From Kibdelosporangium sp. MJ126-NF4 (GTDB taxonomy: Bacteria; Actinomycetota; Actinomycetes; Mycobacteriales; Pseudonocardiaceae): a DNA stretch of 64,000 bases. The notes under the pieces were generated by a model. It was not told the DNA's origin, did no database searches, and saw only the letters and a list, made by a program, of their open reading frames with translations. This document shows, in pieces, positions 1 to 9,423 of this stretch. Every line of letters begins with the position of its first letter. Positions within the stretch are counted from its first letter, which is position 1. Made by a program: the position numbers and the translations under genes. The DNA lies in contig NZ_CDME01000011.1 of NCBI RefSeq assembly GCF_000826545.1, positions 398,001 through 462,000 of the forward strand, given 5' to 3'.

Positions 1-102
1 GCGATCGTCGATCGCGACGGCGCGGAGTTCGCGGAGGCTTTCGTCGGGTACGACGAGGCTGTTGCCACCGCCGTGGTCCGTGTTGGGAGCATGATCAAGT
101 GA
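1..102 (+). CDS. C-terminal end of a protein cut by the window edge (xseA position)
   Basis: An open frame enters from the left edge and ends at TGA 100-102; only 33 residues are visible, ending VVRVGSMIK. The stop overlaps the GTG start of xseB in a GTGA arrangement, which indicates translational coupling. The large subunit of exodeoxyribonuclease VII (xseA) normally sits here, but the visible tail has no motif I can match to XseA, so the identity rests on position alone. Confidence 0.45.
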   Translation, partial: AIVDRDGAEFAEAFVGYDEAVATAVVRVGSMIK

Positions 103-311
103 GCGACGAACAACTCGGGTACGAGCAGGCCCGCGACGAACTCGCGGACGTGGTGGCGAAGCTGGAGGCCGGCGGGCTGTCGTTGGAGGACTCGCTGGCC
201 CTGTGGGAACGCGGCGAGGCGCTGGCGAAGATCTGCGACCGGCATCTGGCCGGTGCCCGCGAACGCGTCGAAACAGCACTCGCCGCAGCAGACAAAGAGG
301 ACAAGTCGTAG
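99..311 (+). CDS. xseB: Exodeoxyribonuclease VII small subunit
   Basis: A 70-residue protein of the usual XseB length. The N-terminal helix carries the family pattern [19 protein letters not shown], followed by [17 protein letters not shown], typical of the helical hairpin that binds the C-terminal part of XseA. The complex is a cytoplasmic single-strand-specific exonuclease that works in mismatch and damage repair. The GTG start overlaps the stop of the gene before it by four bases. The gene is followed by two stem-loops and then an independent gene, so the operon probably ends here. Confidence 0.93.
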   Translation: MSDEQLGYEQARDELADVVAKLEAGGLSLEDSLALWERGEALAKICDRHLAGARERVETALAAADKEDKS

Positions 312-351
312 CGCGTTTCCTCGGGAAATCCATCTCCTTGTGCGTGGTCGC

Positions 352-381
352 TAACCCCTGCGGGTTACCCCGAATTCGGGG
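352..381 (+). terminator. Two adjacent inverted repeats after xseB
   Basis: A 6-bp stem (TAACCC 352-357 with GGGTTA 362-367, 4-base loop) is followed directly by a perfect 14-base palindrome, CCCCGAATTCGGGG, at 368-381. No T-run follows. A role as terminator or processing site for the xseB transcript is inferred; the palindrome could also be a protein-binding site. Confidence 0.4.
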
Positions 382-547
382 ACAGATGTGTTACGCGAAC
401 GTGTACGCCCGTAAAAACCGCTGGCTGAAGGGGCCTATGCGCGGGGCGCAATCGGACGAGCACTGAGTGTTACGCCACAAGTCGATGACCGGCACGACTT
501 CGGCGCCATAGCGTTCGGCCACGATTCCCCGCCGCTAGGAGAAAACA

Positions 548-1195
548 ATGACGCGCACCATTATCAAACCGATTGCCGCGGTTGTGACGTCCGCGATTCT
601 CATCTCCGGTTTCGCGCCGACGGCTGTCGCCGCGACCGAAATCGACCAGGCGCGTGCCGCGATCACCGCGATCACCGCGGCGCAGCAGGACAAGGCGCAG
701 CAGCTGCTGGACACCCTGCGCCAGGCCACGACGACCGAGCGGGTGGACGCGCTGGCCGAGCAGGCCGCCGCCGCGGGTGACACCGCCACTGTCACCGCGC
801 TGGCCGACGCCAAGGCCGGGCTGTCCACGGTGGCCACCCAGGACATCGACCTGATCGCCGCGTTCAAGGAGCTCCTGAAGTTCCTCCAGCCGGTGCTGGT
901 CGCCGCCCTGCGCTACGGCGGCCCGATCGCCGCGGGGATCCTGGAGATCATCGGCGCGGGCCTGACCCTCATCCCCGAGGTCGGCGGCGCCATCAACGAC
1001 CTCATCTTCAAGCCGATCGCTTCCCTGATCAAGGAGTGGGCGCCGAAGCTCGCCGACTTCATCGAGAGCATCAAGATCGAGGGCGTCCCGCAGGACGAGG
1101 CCGCCGCCCGGATCGCCGACCACCTGCACACCGTCGAGGGCCTTTCGGTCCAGACCGCCACCGCGCTCGGCAAGGGCCTCGCCGCCAACCTCTGA
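548..1195 (+). CDS. Secreted protein of unknown function
   Basis: A 215-residue protein with a Sec signal peptide (about residues 1-29, ending in an APTAVAA-type cleavage region). The mature part is Ala-rich and mostly helical (AITAITAAQQDKAQQLLD), then a strongly hydrophobic stretch around residues 105-145 (KFLQPVLVAALRYGG, IIGAGLTLIP) that could insert in a membrane or pack as a helical hairpin. No cysteines and no recognised domain. AGGAGA at 536-541 is the ribosome-binding site. It appears monocistronic: spaced from xseB and followed by a strong bidirectional terminator. Function not recognised. Confidence 0.8.
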   Translation: MTRTIIKPIAAVVTSAILISGFAPTAVAATEIDQARAAITAITAAQQDKAQQLLDTLRQATTTERVDALAEQAAAAGDTATVTALADAKAGLSTVATQDIDLIAAFKELLKFLQPVLVAALRYGGPIAAGILEIIGAGLTLIPEVGGAINDLIFKPIASLIKEWAPKLADFIESIKIEGVPQDEAAARIADHLHTVEGLSVQTATALGKGLAANL

Positions 1196-1248
1196 CCACC
1201 GCCCCCAGAAACGCCCCCAGAAAAACTGCGCAGGCAAAACGGCACAGG

Positions 1249-1282
1249 AAAACGGCCCGTTCCCCGACTCGGGCCGTTTTTC
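1249..1282. terminator. Bidirectional rho-independent terminator
   Basis: AAAACGGCCC (1249-1258) pairs perfectly with GGGCCGTTTT (1271-1280) around a 12-base loop. The arms carry the A-run and T-run, so it can work on both strands, between the secreted-protein gene (+) and the convergent DUF4245 gene (-). Confidence 0.85.
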
Positions 1283-1326
1283 TCTGCCTGCCGAATTCCT
1301 GCGAACTAATTCCCTGCGGTCTGAAT

Positions 1327-1911
1327 TCAGGACCGCGTGATCGGTTTGGCTTCCTGCGCCGCCGTCGCGAGGGTGCGGTACTCGTCCTCAGTCCCACTGC
1401 CGGTAATCAGCAGTTGGACGCCGTCCACCGAGAGCACCCATGACGGCTCGTCGCCTTTGCCGCGGTGTTTCGCCCACTTCGTTCCGGCGACGTCGACCGA
1501 GCCTGTGCTGGACGACGGCACGCTGCCGCCCGCCTCCATCACCACCAGGTCGTCGACCGGTGCCTTCGACTGGCTCAGGCGCAGGTACTTCCCGCCCGGT
1601 GTGATCCAGCCGACTCGCACCGCAGTCGTCCGTGCCGCTCCCACGCCCAGTGGGACCGTGTTCGACGAGTTCGCGTGCCAGTCCGCGGGCACCGCGGGCA
1701 GGCGGACCGCGAAGTCCACCCGGCGGGCCGCGCCGCCCAGCTCCTTCGCCGCGTCCACCGTCGGGGCCGCGCTCGGGTCGACCTTCGGGCCGCTGGGACT
1801 GAACTCACATCCCTGCGTCAGCCACACGATCGAGCCGACGATCGCGAGCAGTACCACGAGCGACAACACCATGTCGCGCGCGCTTGTCTTGAACCGGGAT
1901 GGTGCCGACAC
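1327..1911 (-). CDS. DUF4245 membrane-anchored protein (Rv1100-like)
   Basis: A 194-residue protein with a short cytoplasmic N-terminus [14 protein letters not shown] leading into one membrane segment ([17 protein letters not shown]) and an extracytoplasmic domain. The [14 protein letters not shown] signature is typical of DUF4245. Function is unknown; in mycobacteria its gene also lies next to glpX. GTG at 1911 places the start just before SAPSRF. GAGGGA is very close to this GTG, and an in-frame extension exists upstream, so the start is not certain. Divergent from glpX with about 100 bp between. Confidence 0.82.
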   Translation of the reverse strand: MSAPSRFKTSARDMVLSLVVLLAIVGSIVWLTQGCEFSPSGPKVDPSAAPTVDAAKELGGAARRVDFAVRLPAVPADWHANSSNTVPLGVGAARTTAVRVGWITPGGKYLRLSQSKAPVDDLVVMEAGGSVPSSSTGSVDVAGTKWAKHRGKGDEPSWVLSVDGVQLLITGSGTEDEYRTLATAAQEAKPITRS

Positions 1912-2009
1912 TCCCTCATCGTCGCAGTACGCGTCACACACTGTTTCCTCGGGCCCCGCCCGATCTGCGAGGATCGACAGGTCGCGACGACCAGACCAGG
2001 GAGCCGAAG

Positions 2010-3062
2010 ATGACGACAGCGAATGCCACGAGCAGGCGTGAATTGCCGGACCGCAACCTCGCACTCGAACTGGTCAGGGTGACCGAGGCCGCCGCCATGT
2101 CGGCGGGACGCTGGGTGGGCCGCGGCGACAAGAACGGGGGCGACGGCGCCGCCGTGGACGCCATGCGCAAGCTGATCGGCACGGTCTCCATGAAGGGCGT
2201 CGTGGTGATCGGCGAGGGCGAGAAGGACGAAGCCCCGATGCTGTTCAACGGCGAGGAGGTCGGCGACGGCAACGGCCCGGCCTGCGACGTCGCCGTCGAC
2301 CCGATCGACGGCACAACCCTGATGGCCAAAGGGATGCCGAACGCCATCGCGGTGCTCGCGGTCGCCGAGCGCGGTGCGATGTTCGACCCGTCCGCCGTGT
2401 TCTACATGGAGAAGATCGCCGTCGGCCCGGAGGCCGCCGACGTGATCGACCTCACCGCGCCGGTCGCCGAGAACATCCGCAGAGTCGCGAAGGCCAAACA
2501 CACCGACGTTTCCGACGTCACAGTGTGCATTTTGGACCGCCCGAGGCACGAGCAGTTGGTCACCGAGGTGCGGCGGGCCGGTGCCCGGATCCACTTCATC
2601 TCCGACGGCGACGTCGCCGGGGCGATCTCCGCGGCCCGGCCGAACACCGGTGTCGACCTGCTGCTCGGCATCGGCGGCACACCGGAGGGCATCATCGCCG
2701 CGGCCGCGCTCAAGTGCATGGGCGGCGCGATCCAGGCCCGGCTGTGGCCGCAGGACGACGCCGAACGCGAACGCGCGATCGCCGCGGGACACGACCTCGA
2801 GCGCGTGCTGTCCACCGACGACCTGGTCAGCGGCGAGAACGTCTTCTTCTGCGCGACCGGGATCACCGACGGCGACCTGCTGCGCGGCGTGCACTACCGC
2901 TCCGGCGGCTGCACCACGCAGTCCATCGTGATGCGCTCGAAGTCCGGCACCGTGCGGATGATCGACGGCTTCCACCGACTGACCAAGCTGCGCGAGTACT
3001 CCACAGTCGACTTCGAGCCGAAGCACGCCGACGACGAGGAAACCTTCCCCCCGCTGCCGTAA
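2010..3062 (+). CDS. glpX: Fructose-1,6-bisphosphatase class II
   Basis: A 350-residue GlpX-type phosphatase that hydrolyses fructose 1,6-bisphosphate to fructose 6-phosphate in gluconeogenesis. Visible signatures are the acidic metal site [11 protein letters not shown] (about residues 69-78), the phosphatase-superfamily motif DPIDGTT (97-103) and GIGGTPEG further on. Length matches the family. AGGGAG at 1998-2003 supports ATG 2010; an in-frame extension reaches 1899 but has no ribosome-binding site and would overlap the divergent gene. In most actinomycetes this is the only FBPase, so it is likely essential for growth on non-sugar carbon (family knowledge). Confidence 0.97.
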   Translation: MTTANATSRRELPDRNLALELVRVTEAAAMSAGRWVGRGDKNGGDGAAVDAMRKLIGTVSMKGVVVIGEGEKDEAPMLFNGEEVGDGNGPACDVAVDPIDGTTLMAKGMPNAIAVLAVAERGAMFDPSAVFYMEKIAVGPEAADVIDLTAPVAENIRRVAKAKHTDVSDVTVCILDRPRHEQLVTEVRRAGARIHFISDGDVAGAISAARPNTGVDLLLGIGGTPEGIIAAAALKCMGGAIQARLWPQDDAERERAIAAGHDLERVLSTDDLVSGENVFFCATGITDGDLLRGVHYRSGGCTTQSIVMRSKSGTVRMIDGFHRLTKLREYSTVDFEPKHADDEETFPPLP

Positions 3063-3092
3063 CGGCTCGCTCGATGTGATGAATCGACGGTG

Positions 3093-3116
3093 ACCGACCG
3101 CGATCCGGCGGTCGGT
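3093..3116 (+). terminator. Stem-loop after glpX
   Basis: ACCGACCG (3093-3100) pairs with CGGTCGGT (3109-3116) around an 8-base loop, 31 bases after the glpX stop. There is no T-run, so it is either a weak terminator or a transcript 3'-end stabiliser. Confidence 0.45.
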
Positions 3117-3170
3117 GAATCATTCGGCGGCCTGATCGCGCACCACGGCGACACGGCGTAGGTTCGAACA

Positions 3171-3881
3171 GTGCTCCGCGCTCTGATCATCGGAATGTCC
3201 ACCCTGGTCATGCCGATCGTCGGCGGGCAGGACGCCGACCAGCCGTACACGTTCATGGCATCGATCCAGGACGCCTCCGGCGGGCACTTCTGCGGAGGTT
3301 CGCTGGTCAGGAGCGACTGGGTGCTCACCGCGGCCCACTGCGTACAGAACGATCCGCCGGAGGACATCAGGGCACGGACCGGCAGCAACGACCTGCTGCA
3401 GGGCGGCGAGGTGACGGCGGTGACGAAGGTCGTCGTGCATCCCGGCTACGACGGGATGCGGCCGGGCAACGACATCGCGCTGGTCAAGCTCGCGAAGCCG
3501 GTCCAGGCGGCACCCGTGCCGATCGGCACCGCACCCGTCGGCACGGCGACCAGGCTGCTCGGCTGGGGCCAGACCTGTCCCCGGCTCGGCGAGTGCGGCC
3601 CGTCCGCGAAGCTCCAGCAGCTCGACACCCGGCTGCTCGAGTCGGCAAGGTGCCTCGACATCGACGGGACGCTGGAACTGTGCACGGAGAGCCCCGGCGG
3701 CGTCGCGGGCGCGTGCCACGGCGACTCGGGCGGCCCGCAGATCGTCAAGGACGAGGCTGGCTGGCGTCTGGTCGGCGTGACCAGCAGAGCAGGCGACGAC
3801 GGGATGGTCTGCGCCACCGGACCGTCCATATACACCAGTGCGGGAGCCTATGTGGACTGGATCAACACGCAAACCACGTAA
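3171..3881 (+). CDS. Secreted chymotrypsin-fold (S1A) serine protease
   Basis: A 236-residue protein with a very short signal peptide (about residues 1-15) directly followed by IVGG, the N-terminus of active S1A proteases, so cleavage by signal peptidase could yield active enzyme without a propeptide. The catalytic triad is complete: His56 in TAAHC, Asp101 in NDIAL, Ser186 in GDSGGP. Cysteines suit several disulfides (41/57, 171/182 and others). The residue six before the catalytic Ser, which sets S1 specificity, is Gly180 rather than the Asp of trypsins, so Lys/Arg specificity is unlikely. GTG start; stands alone between glpX and the L,D-transpeptidases. Confidence 0.9.
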   Translation: MLRALIIGMSTLVMPIVGGQDADQPYTFMASIQDASGGHFCGGSLVRSDWVLTAAHCVQNDPPEDIRARTGSNDLLQGGEVTAVTKVVVHPGYDGMRPGNDIALVKLAKPVQAAPVPIGTAPVGTATRLLGWGQTCPRLGECGPSAKLQQLDTRLLESARCLDIDGTLELCTESPGGVAGACHGDSGGPQIVKDEAGWRLVGVTSRAGDDGMVCATGPSIYTSAGAYVDWINTQTT

Positions 3882-3977
3882 CGGCACTGAGATCCGCTTG
3901 AGACCTTTTCAACGCAACCCAGCGGTACGCATAGTCGTCTTCTATGGCATAGGGATCACCGGTCTGAGGGAGAGACA

Positions 3978-4598
3978 ATGCGGGTACGCAAGCTGATTGT
4001 GGGGGCGGCAGTAGCCGCGGCGGCCGTGCTCAGCGCCTGTTCGTCGCCGCAGCCGGTCGACCTGACCGCGGGCAAGCAGGTCGTGCCGATCACGAGCGAC
4101 ACCACGACCACGACCACGCCGCCGACCAGCAGTTCCGCGCCGACGTCCTCGTCCTCGGCTCCGTCGTCGACGAAGACCACGACCCCGAAGCCGACGACGA
4201 GCAAGACCACCCCCAAGCCGACCACGCCGAAGCCGGAGCAGTCGGCCGAGGCGCCGTGCAGCACCGCGGCGAAGGCGTGCATCAAGCTGTCGACCAACCA
4301 GTCGTGGCTGATGGAAGACGGCAAGGTCGTCTACGGGCCGGTGCCGATCACGCACGGCCGCAAGGGCTACCCCACGCCGCCCGGCACGTTCCGGGTTCAG
4401 TTCAAGAACAAGAACCACAAGAGCAGCATCTTCAACAACGCGCCGATGCCGAACTCGGTGTTCTTCAACGGCGGGATCGCGTTCCACCAGGGCAGCCTCA
4501 AGGAGAAGTCGCACGGCTGTATCCACCTGTCGATGGCCGCCTCGCAGAAGTACTTCGGCTCGCTGGCCATCGGTGACGTCGTCGAGGTCGTCAGGTAA
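3978..4598 (+). CDS. L,D-transpeptidase lipoprotein (YkuD domain), copy 1
   Basis: A 206-residue lipoprotein: signal peptide with lipobox LSAC (lipidated Cys21), a Thr/Ser/Pro-rich spacer to about residue 85, then a YkuD domain. The catalytic signature SHGCIHLS is present with Cys181, and the upstream HQG histidine is conserved. Such enzymes form 3->3 peptidoglycan cross-links or attach proteins outside the membrane; the single-domain, short form may instead be a periplasmic YkuD hydrolase/transferase. GGGAGAG at 3969-3975 is the ribosome-binding site. A close paralogue follows 74 bp downstream, so this is a tandem duplication. Confidence 0.9.
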   Translation: MRVRKLIVGAAVAAAAVLSACSSPQPVDLTAGKQVVPITSDTTTTTTPPTSSSAPTSSSSAPSSTKTTTPKPTTSKTTPKPTTPKPEQSAEAPCSTAAKACIKLSTNQSWLMEDGKVVYGPVPITHGRKGYPTPPGTFRVQFKNKNHKSSIFNNAPMPNSVFFNGGIAFHQGSLKEKSHGCIHLSMAASQKYFGSLAIGDVVEVVR

Positions 4599-4617
4599 CA
4601 CCTGAGTCTTGCAACCG

Positions 4618-4670
4618 ACCTTCCCTCCGGGGCGTGAGTAATTCTGCACGCGTCAGAGGGAAGGTTTTTT
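4618..4670 (+). promoter_or_regulatory. Terminator-like hairpin that contains the ribosome-binding site of the next gene
   Basis: ACCTTCCCTC (4618-4627) pairs perfectly with GAGGGAAGGT (4656-4665), with an inner GCGTG/CACGC stem (4632-4636/4647-4651), followed by six T's (4665-4670). The ATG of the next gene starts at 4672. The only purine-rich ribosome-binding sequence for that gene, AGGGAAGG, is the 3' arm of this stem. The structure could end the first transcript and also hide the second gene's start from ribosomes. Confidence 0.7.
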
Positions 4671-4671
4671 C

Positions 4672-5187
4672 ATGCGCTTGGCCTTGGTTCTCCCGGTGGC
4701 GGCCCTGGTGCTCACCGCCTGTTCCGGTACGCCACCGCCACAACAGGCTGTCCATGCACCGCCGCCGAGCATGTCGACAGCGCCACCGACCACGACCAGC
4801 ACGCCGCCACCTGAACCGCAGCCCGTCGCAGCTCCGGCGCCGCCCTGCACGGCACAGGTGCGCGCGTGCGTGAGCCTGTCGCAGAACCTGGCGTGGCTGA
4901 TGAAGGACGGCGGAGTCGAGTACGGGCCGGTGCCCGTCACGCACGGCAAACCCGGCCACGAGACGCCGACAGGGACGTTCAGAGTGGCCTGGAAGGACGC
5001 CGTGCACACGTCCAGCATCTACGGCCTGCCGATGCCGCACTCGGTGTTCTTCGCGTCCGGCGGAATCGCCTTCCACGAGGGCCCGCTGACCGAGCAGTCG
5101 CACGGGTGCGTGCACCTGTCTCCCGAGGTTGCCAAGATCTTCTTCGACGCACTGGCGCCGAAAGCGGGCGTGCAGGTGGTCGCTTAG
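4672..5187 (+). CDS. L,D-transpeptidase lipoprotein (YkuD domain), copy 2
   Basis: A 171-residue paralogue of the preceding gene: lipobox LTAC with Cys17, a shorter Pro/Thr spacer, then the YkuD core with SHGCVHLS and catalytic Cys146. The two copies share blocks such as YGPVPxTHG and MPxSVFF, with differences spread over the length, so the duplication is not recent. The start lies one base after a T-run and the ribosome-binding site is inside a hairpin. Its TAG stop (5185-5187) overlaps the TAA stop of the convergent gene by two bases. Confidence 0.9.
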   Translation: MRLALVLPVAALVLTACSGTPPPQQAVHAPPPSMSTAPPTTTSTPPPEPQPVAAPAPPCTAQVRACVSLSQNLAWLMKDGGVEYGPVPVTHGKPGHETPTGTFRVAWKDAVHTSSIYGLPMPHSVFFASGGIAFHEGPLTEQSHGCVHLSPEVAKIFFDALAPKAGVQVVA

Positions 5188-5600
5188 TCCATCGCCAGGC
5201 CGTAGATCCGGTCGACCGGGATGCGCACGACACGACGGCCGTCGGCGACCATCGCCGCGCGGTACTCGTCCCAGTCCGGGTGCTCCCCCGCGATCGACCG
5301 GTACAGCTCGACGAGCTCGTCTGCAGCGGCGTCGTCCGGCGCTGTCGCGACGTCGGACAGCGTTGCCGTGCCTTCCGCGACCGCGTACCGGCCGAACGTG
5401 TCGTTGGTGACGTAGAAGCTCGCACGCGGGTCGCGCAGCAGGTTCTTGGTCTTGGCGCGGCCGTCGGTGACCGAGACGCGGATGACCCCGTCGGTGAACT
5501 TGTAGCTGACGTTCGACAGCTGCGGCCGCCCGTCCCGCTTGAGCGTCACAAGCACGCCTTTCGTACTGGTGACAACAAGATCCCTCAGCTTTTCGTCCAT
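5184..5600 (-). CDS. PPOX-class flavin/F420-dependent oxidoreductase
   Basis: A 138-residue split-beta-barrel protein of the pyridoxamine-phosphate-oxidase-like family. Features include GVLVTLKRDGRPQLSNVSY and VSVTDGRAKTKNLLRDPRA, the pattern seen in actinobacterial PPOX F420-dependent reductases (FDOR type), and the C-terminal HPDWDEYRAAMV motif. Likely a cytoplasmic reductase of unknown substrate. ATG 5600 is preferred because the alternative ATG at 5615 sits in the palindromic operator. It is divergent from a MarR gene across that operator, so MarR control is likely. Confidence 0.82.
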   Translation of the reverse strand: MDEKLRDLVVTSTKGVLVTLKRDGRPQLSNVSYKFTDGVIRVSVTDGRAKTKNLLRDPRASFYVTNDTFGRYAVAEGTATLSDVATAPDDAAADELVELYRSIAGEHPDWDEYRAAMVADGRRVVRIPVDRIYGLAMD

Positions 5601-5614
5601 GCTCGCAACGTACA

Positions 5615-5624
5615 TGACATGTCA
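5615..5624. promoter_or_regulatory. Palindromic operator between PPOX and marR genes
   Basis: TGACATGTCA is a perfect 10-base palindrome in the 45-bp gap between the two divergent start codons. MarR proteins usually bind such dyads and repress both flanking genes. Binding by the adjacent regulator is inferred from position only. Confidence 0.5.
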
Positions 5625-5645
5625 ACAAACGATACAGTGGCGAGC

Positions 5646-6104
5646 ATGGTGCAACCGCGTTGGCTCGACGAGGCCGAGGAGCGCGCGTGGCGTGGCTACC
5701 GGCAGATGTTCCTGCTGCTCAACGCGCAGGTGAACCGCGACCTGGCGCACGAGTCCGGCCTGTCGGAGCCGGACTACGACGTGCTGTCGACGTTGTCGGA
5801 GGCGAAGAACCACCGCTACCGGCTCAAGAAACTGGCCGAACACATGCTGTGGTCGCAAAGCAGGCTGTCGCACCACGTCACGCGCATGGAGCAACGCGGC
5901 CTGGTCACCCGCGAGGAGTGCGCCGACGACGCCCGCGGCGCGACCATCATGCTCACCAAGGCAGGCCGCGAAGCCATCGAGGCAGCGGCCCCGCTGCACG
6001 TCGAGTCGGTGCGCAGGCACTTCTTCGACCACCTGACCCGCGAACAGGTCGAAGTGCTGGGTGACGCGACGAACGCGGTCGTGAAAGCCCTGAAAAGCTC
6101 GTGA
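5646..6104 (+). CDS. MarR-family transcriptional regulator
   Basis: A 152-residue winged-helix regulator. The start MVQPRWLDEAEERAWRGYRQM is typical of actinobacterial MarR proteins; the DNA-binding region spans about residues 40-110 with SEPDYDVLSTLSEA, LAEHMLWSQSRLSHHVTRMEQRGLV and the wing DDARGATIMLT. ATG 5646 leaves the operator palindrome upstream; an in-frame ATG at 5619 lies inside it. The gene ends in Ser-Ser with the TGA stop inside a large palindromic repeat. Likely controls itself and the divergent oxidoreductase. Confidence 0.88.
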   Translation: MVQPRWLDEAEERAWRGYRQMFLLLNAQVNRDLAHESGLSEPDYDVLSTLSEAKNHRYRLKKLAEHMLWSQSRLSHHVTRMEQRGLVTREECADDARGATIMLTKAGREAIEAAAPLHVESVRRHFFDHLTREQVEVLGDATNAVVKALKSS

Positions 6105-6143
6105 GTGTTTCGGCCGGTTCAAACCGGCTGAAACACTCACGAG
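6098..6143. repeat. Stop-codon-embedded palindromic repeat, copy A (terminator)
   Basis: Two 22-base arms (6098-6119 and 6122-6143) pair along their whole length with one G:U-type mismatch and a 2-base loop. The arm begins CTCGTGAGTGTTT; the TGA in it is the stop codon of the marR gene. Related copies lie at 24273-24320 and 41841-41961. It separates convergent genes and should form a very stable RNA hairpin on either strand. Confidence 0.85.
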
Positions 6144-6147
6144 GTTT

Positions 6148-7119
6148 TCAGCCCTCGTTGCTGGAGTGGCCGGGGAAGAGGTGGGCTTCCGGGTTCAACG
6201 CGACCGCGATGTTGTTCACCGCTGTCGCCGCCTCGCCGAACCCGGTGGCGATGAGCTTGACCTTGCCGGGGTAGTTGGCCACGTCACCGGCGGCGTACAC
6301 GCGGTCGATGGCCGTCCTGCCCGTGCTGTCCACGTCGATCGCGCGGTGGCTGAGTTTCAGGCCCCACGACTCGATCGGCCCGAGGTCGGCGGTGAACCCG
6401 AGCGCCGCGACCACCACGTCAGCCTGGTGGACCGTCGGGTCCTGGCCCTTGACGGTGATCTCGACCTCCCGCACGGTCGGCTCGCCACGCAGCACCGTGA
6501 CCTCGGCGTCGGTGATGATCGGCACGCCGAGCGCCTCCACCTGGCGGACGGTCGGCGGGTGCGCGCGGAACTTCGCACGCCGGTGCACGAGTTTCACGCT
6601 CGCGGCGATCGGGTGCAGCGCCAGCGCCCAGTCGAAGGCCGAGTCGCCGCCGCCGACAACGACGACGTGCTTGTCCCGGTAGACATCCAACTCCGGCACG
6701 AAGTGCACCATGCCGCGGCCCAGCCAGCCGTCACCGGCGGGCAACGGCCGCGGTGTGAACTCACCGATGCCCGCGGTGATCAGCACCGCTCCGGCCCGGA
6801 CGGCGGCTCCGTCGCCGAGCCCGACATCGAAGCCGCCGCCGTCCACCGGTGTCAGGGTGCTTGCCTTGCGCCCCAACAGGTATGTCGGTTTCCACTGCGC
6901 GGCCTGCTCGACCAGCGCCGCTACCAGGTCACGACCGCGCACGGCCGGGAAACCGGCCACGTCGAAGATCTGCTTCTCCGGGTACATCGCGGTCACCTGG
7001 CCGCCCGGTTCCGGCAGTGAGTCCACGATCGCGGTGGAGAGGTCTCGGAAACCCGCGTAGTAGGCGGCGAACAGGCCGGTCGGTCCGGCTCCGACGATCA
7101 ACAAGTCGACGTCTGTCAA
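6148..7119 (-). CDS. Ferredoxin/flavodoxin-NADP+ reductase (thioredoxin-reductase-like type)
   Basis: A 323-residue FAD/NADPH enzyme. FAD-binding GAGPTG lies at residues 10-15, the NADPH-binding GGGDSA at 156-161, and the second FAD motif YAAGDVANYPGKVKL near the C-terminus. The CxxC redox pair of thioredoxin reductase is absent, and the arrangement VDSLPEPGGQV / YPEKQIFDVAGFP is that of bacterial TrxR-like ferredoxin-NADP reductases. It passes electrons between NADPH and ferredoxin, for example to cytochromes P450. Divergent from fumC across 79 bp. Confidence 0.92.
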   Translation of the reverse strand: MTDVDLLIVGAGPTGLFAAYYAGFRDLSTAIVDSLPEPGGQVTAMYPEKQIFDVAGFPAVRGRDLVAALVEQAAQWKPTYLLGRKASTLTPVDGGGFDVGLGDGAAVRAGAVLITAGIGEFTPRPLPAGDGWLGRGMVHFVPELDVYRDKHVVVVGGGDSAFDWALALHPIAASVKLVHRRAKFRAHPPTVRQVEALGVPIITDAEVTVLRGEPTVREVEITVKGQDPTVHQADVVVAALGFTADLGPIESWGLKLSHRAIDVDSTGRTAIDRVYAAGDVANYPGKVKLIATGFGEAATAVNNIAVALNPEAHLFPGHSSNEG

Positions 7120-7198
7120 CAGACACCCCCGTGGTGGTGGGAACGATCACGAGCGTACGACGAGCGCAACCGGGGCAATAGGGTGAAGACTCTGGTGT

Positions 7199-8595
<1,397 letters not shown>

Positions 8596-8599
<4 letters not shown>

Positions 8600-9423
8600 T
8601 TGCTCTACTGGGCACCGGCATCATGGGTGCCGGGATGGCCCGCAACATCGCCAAGGCAGGCCTGCCGTTGCGGGTGTGGAACCGTTCACGCGACAAGGCC
8701 GAACCACTGGCCGACATCGCCACGGTCACCGACACGCCCGCGGAGGCCGTCGCGGGCGCCGACGTCGTGGTGACGATGCTGTTCGACGCGGACGCCGTGG
8801 ACTCGGTCGTCCAGGACATCCAGGCGGCGCCGAACGCGGTGTGGCTGCAGATGGGCACCATCGGCGTGGACGCGACGCTCCGCCTGGCCGCGTCGAGTGA
8901 CACCTACGTCGACGCGCCGGTGCTCGGTACCAAACAGCCCGCCGAGAACGGCACGCTGCTGGTGCTCGCGTCCGGCCCGGAATCGGTGCGCTCGCAGGCC
9001 CAGCCGGTGTTCGACGCCGTCGGCCAGCGGACGCTGTGGGTGTCGGACAAGCCGGGTGACGCCACCCGGCTCAAGCTGGTGCTCAACTCGTGGGTGTTGT
9101 CCATCGTCGCCGGTACCGGCCAGGCCCTCACGTTCGCCGAGGGCCTCGGCCTCGACCCGCAACTGTTCCTGGACAGCATCGCCGGTGGCGCGACCGACTC
9201 GGCGTACGCCCAGGCCAAGGGCAAGGCGACACTGGCAGGCGACTTCACCGCCGCGTTCACCCTGGAAGGCGCGGTCAAGGACGCCGGACTGATCGCCGCG
9301 GCCATGCAGGACGCGGGAACGGACCCCGCGATCATGAAGGCGATCGGCTCGGTGCTGGCTCGGGCGTCCCAACGGGGGCACGGCGACGCCGATATGTCCG
9401 CGATTTATCACGGCTTCCGCTGA
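8596..9423 (+). CDS. NAD(P)-binding beta-hydroxyacid dehydrogenase family protein
   Basis: A 275-residue member of the 3-hydroxyisobutyrate/6-phosphogluconate dehydrogenase superfamily. The N-terminal Rossmann motif is [17 protein letters not shown] with WNRSRDKAE following; the substrate loop is [16 protein letters not shown]; the catalytic Lys is in RLKLVLNSW. The substrate cannot be assigned. GTG 8596 overlaps the fumC stop by four bases and AGGAGG lies just upstream within fumC, so this is a tightly coupled second cistron. Its last 92 bases overlap the convergent exporter gene. Confidence 0.88.

Noticed and set aside
3882..3977. c-di-AMP (ydaO) riboswitch before the first L,D-transpeptidase
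   Set aside because: The region is under 100 bp and lacks the conserved riboswitch sequence blocks.
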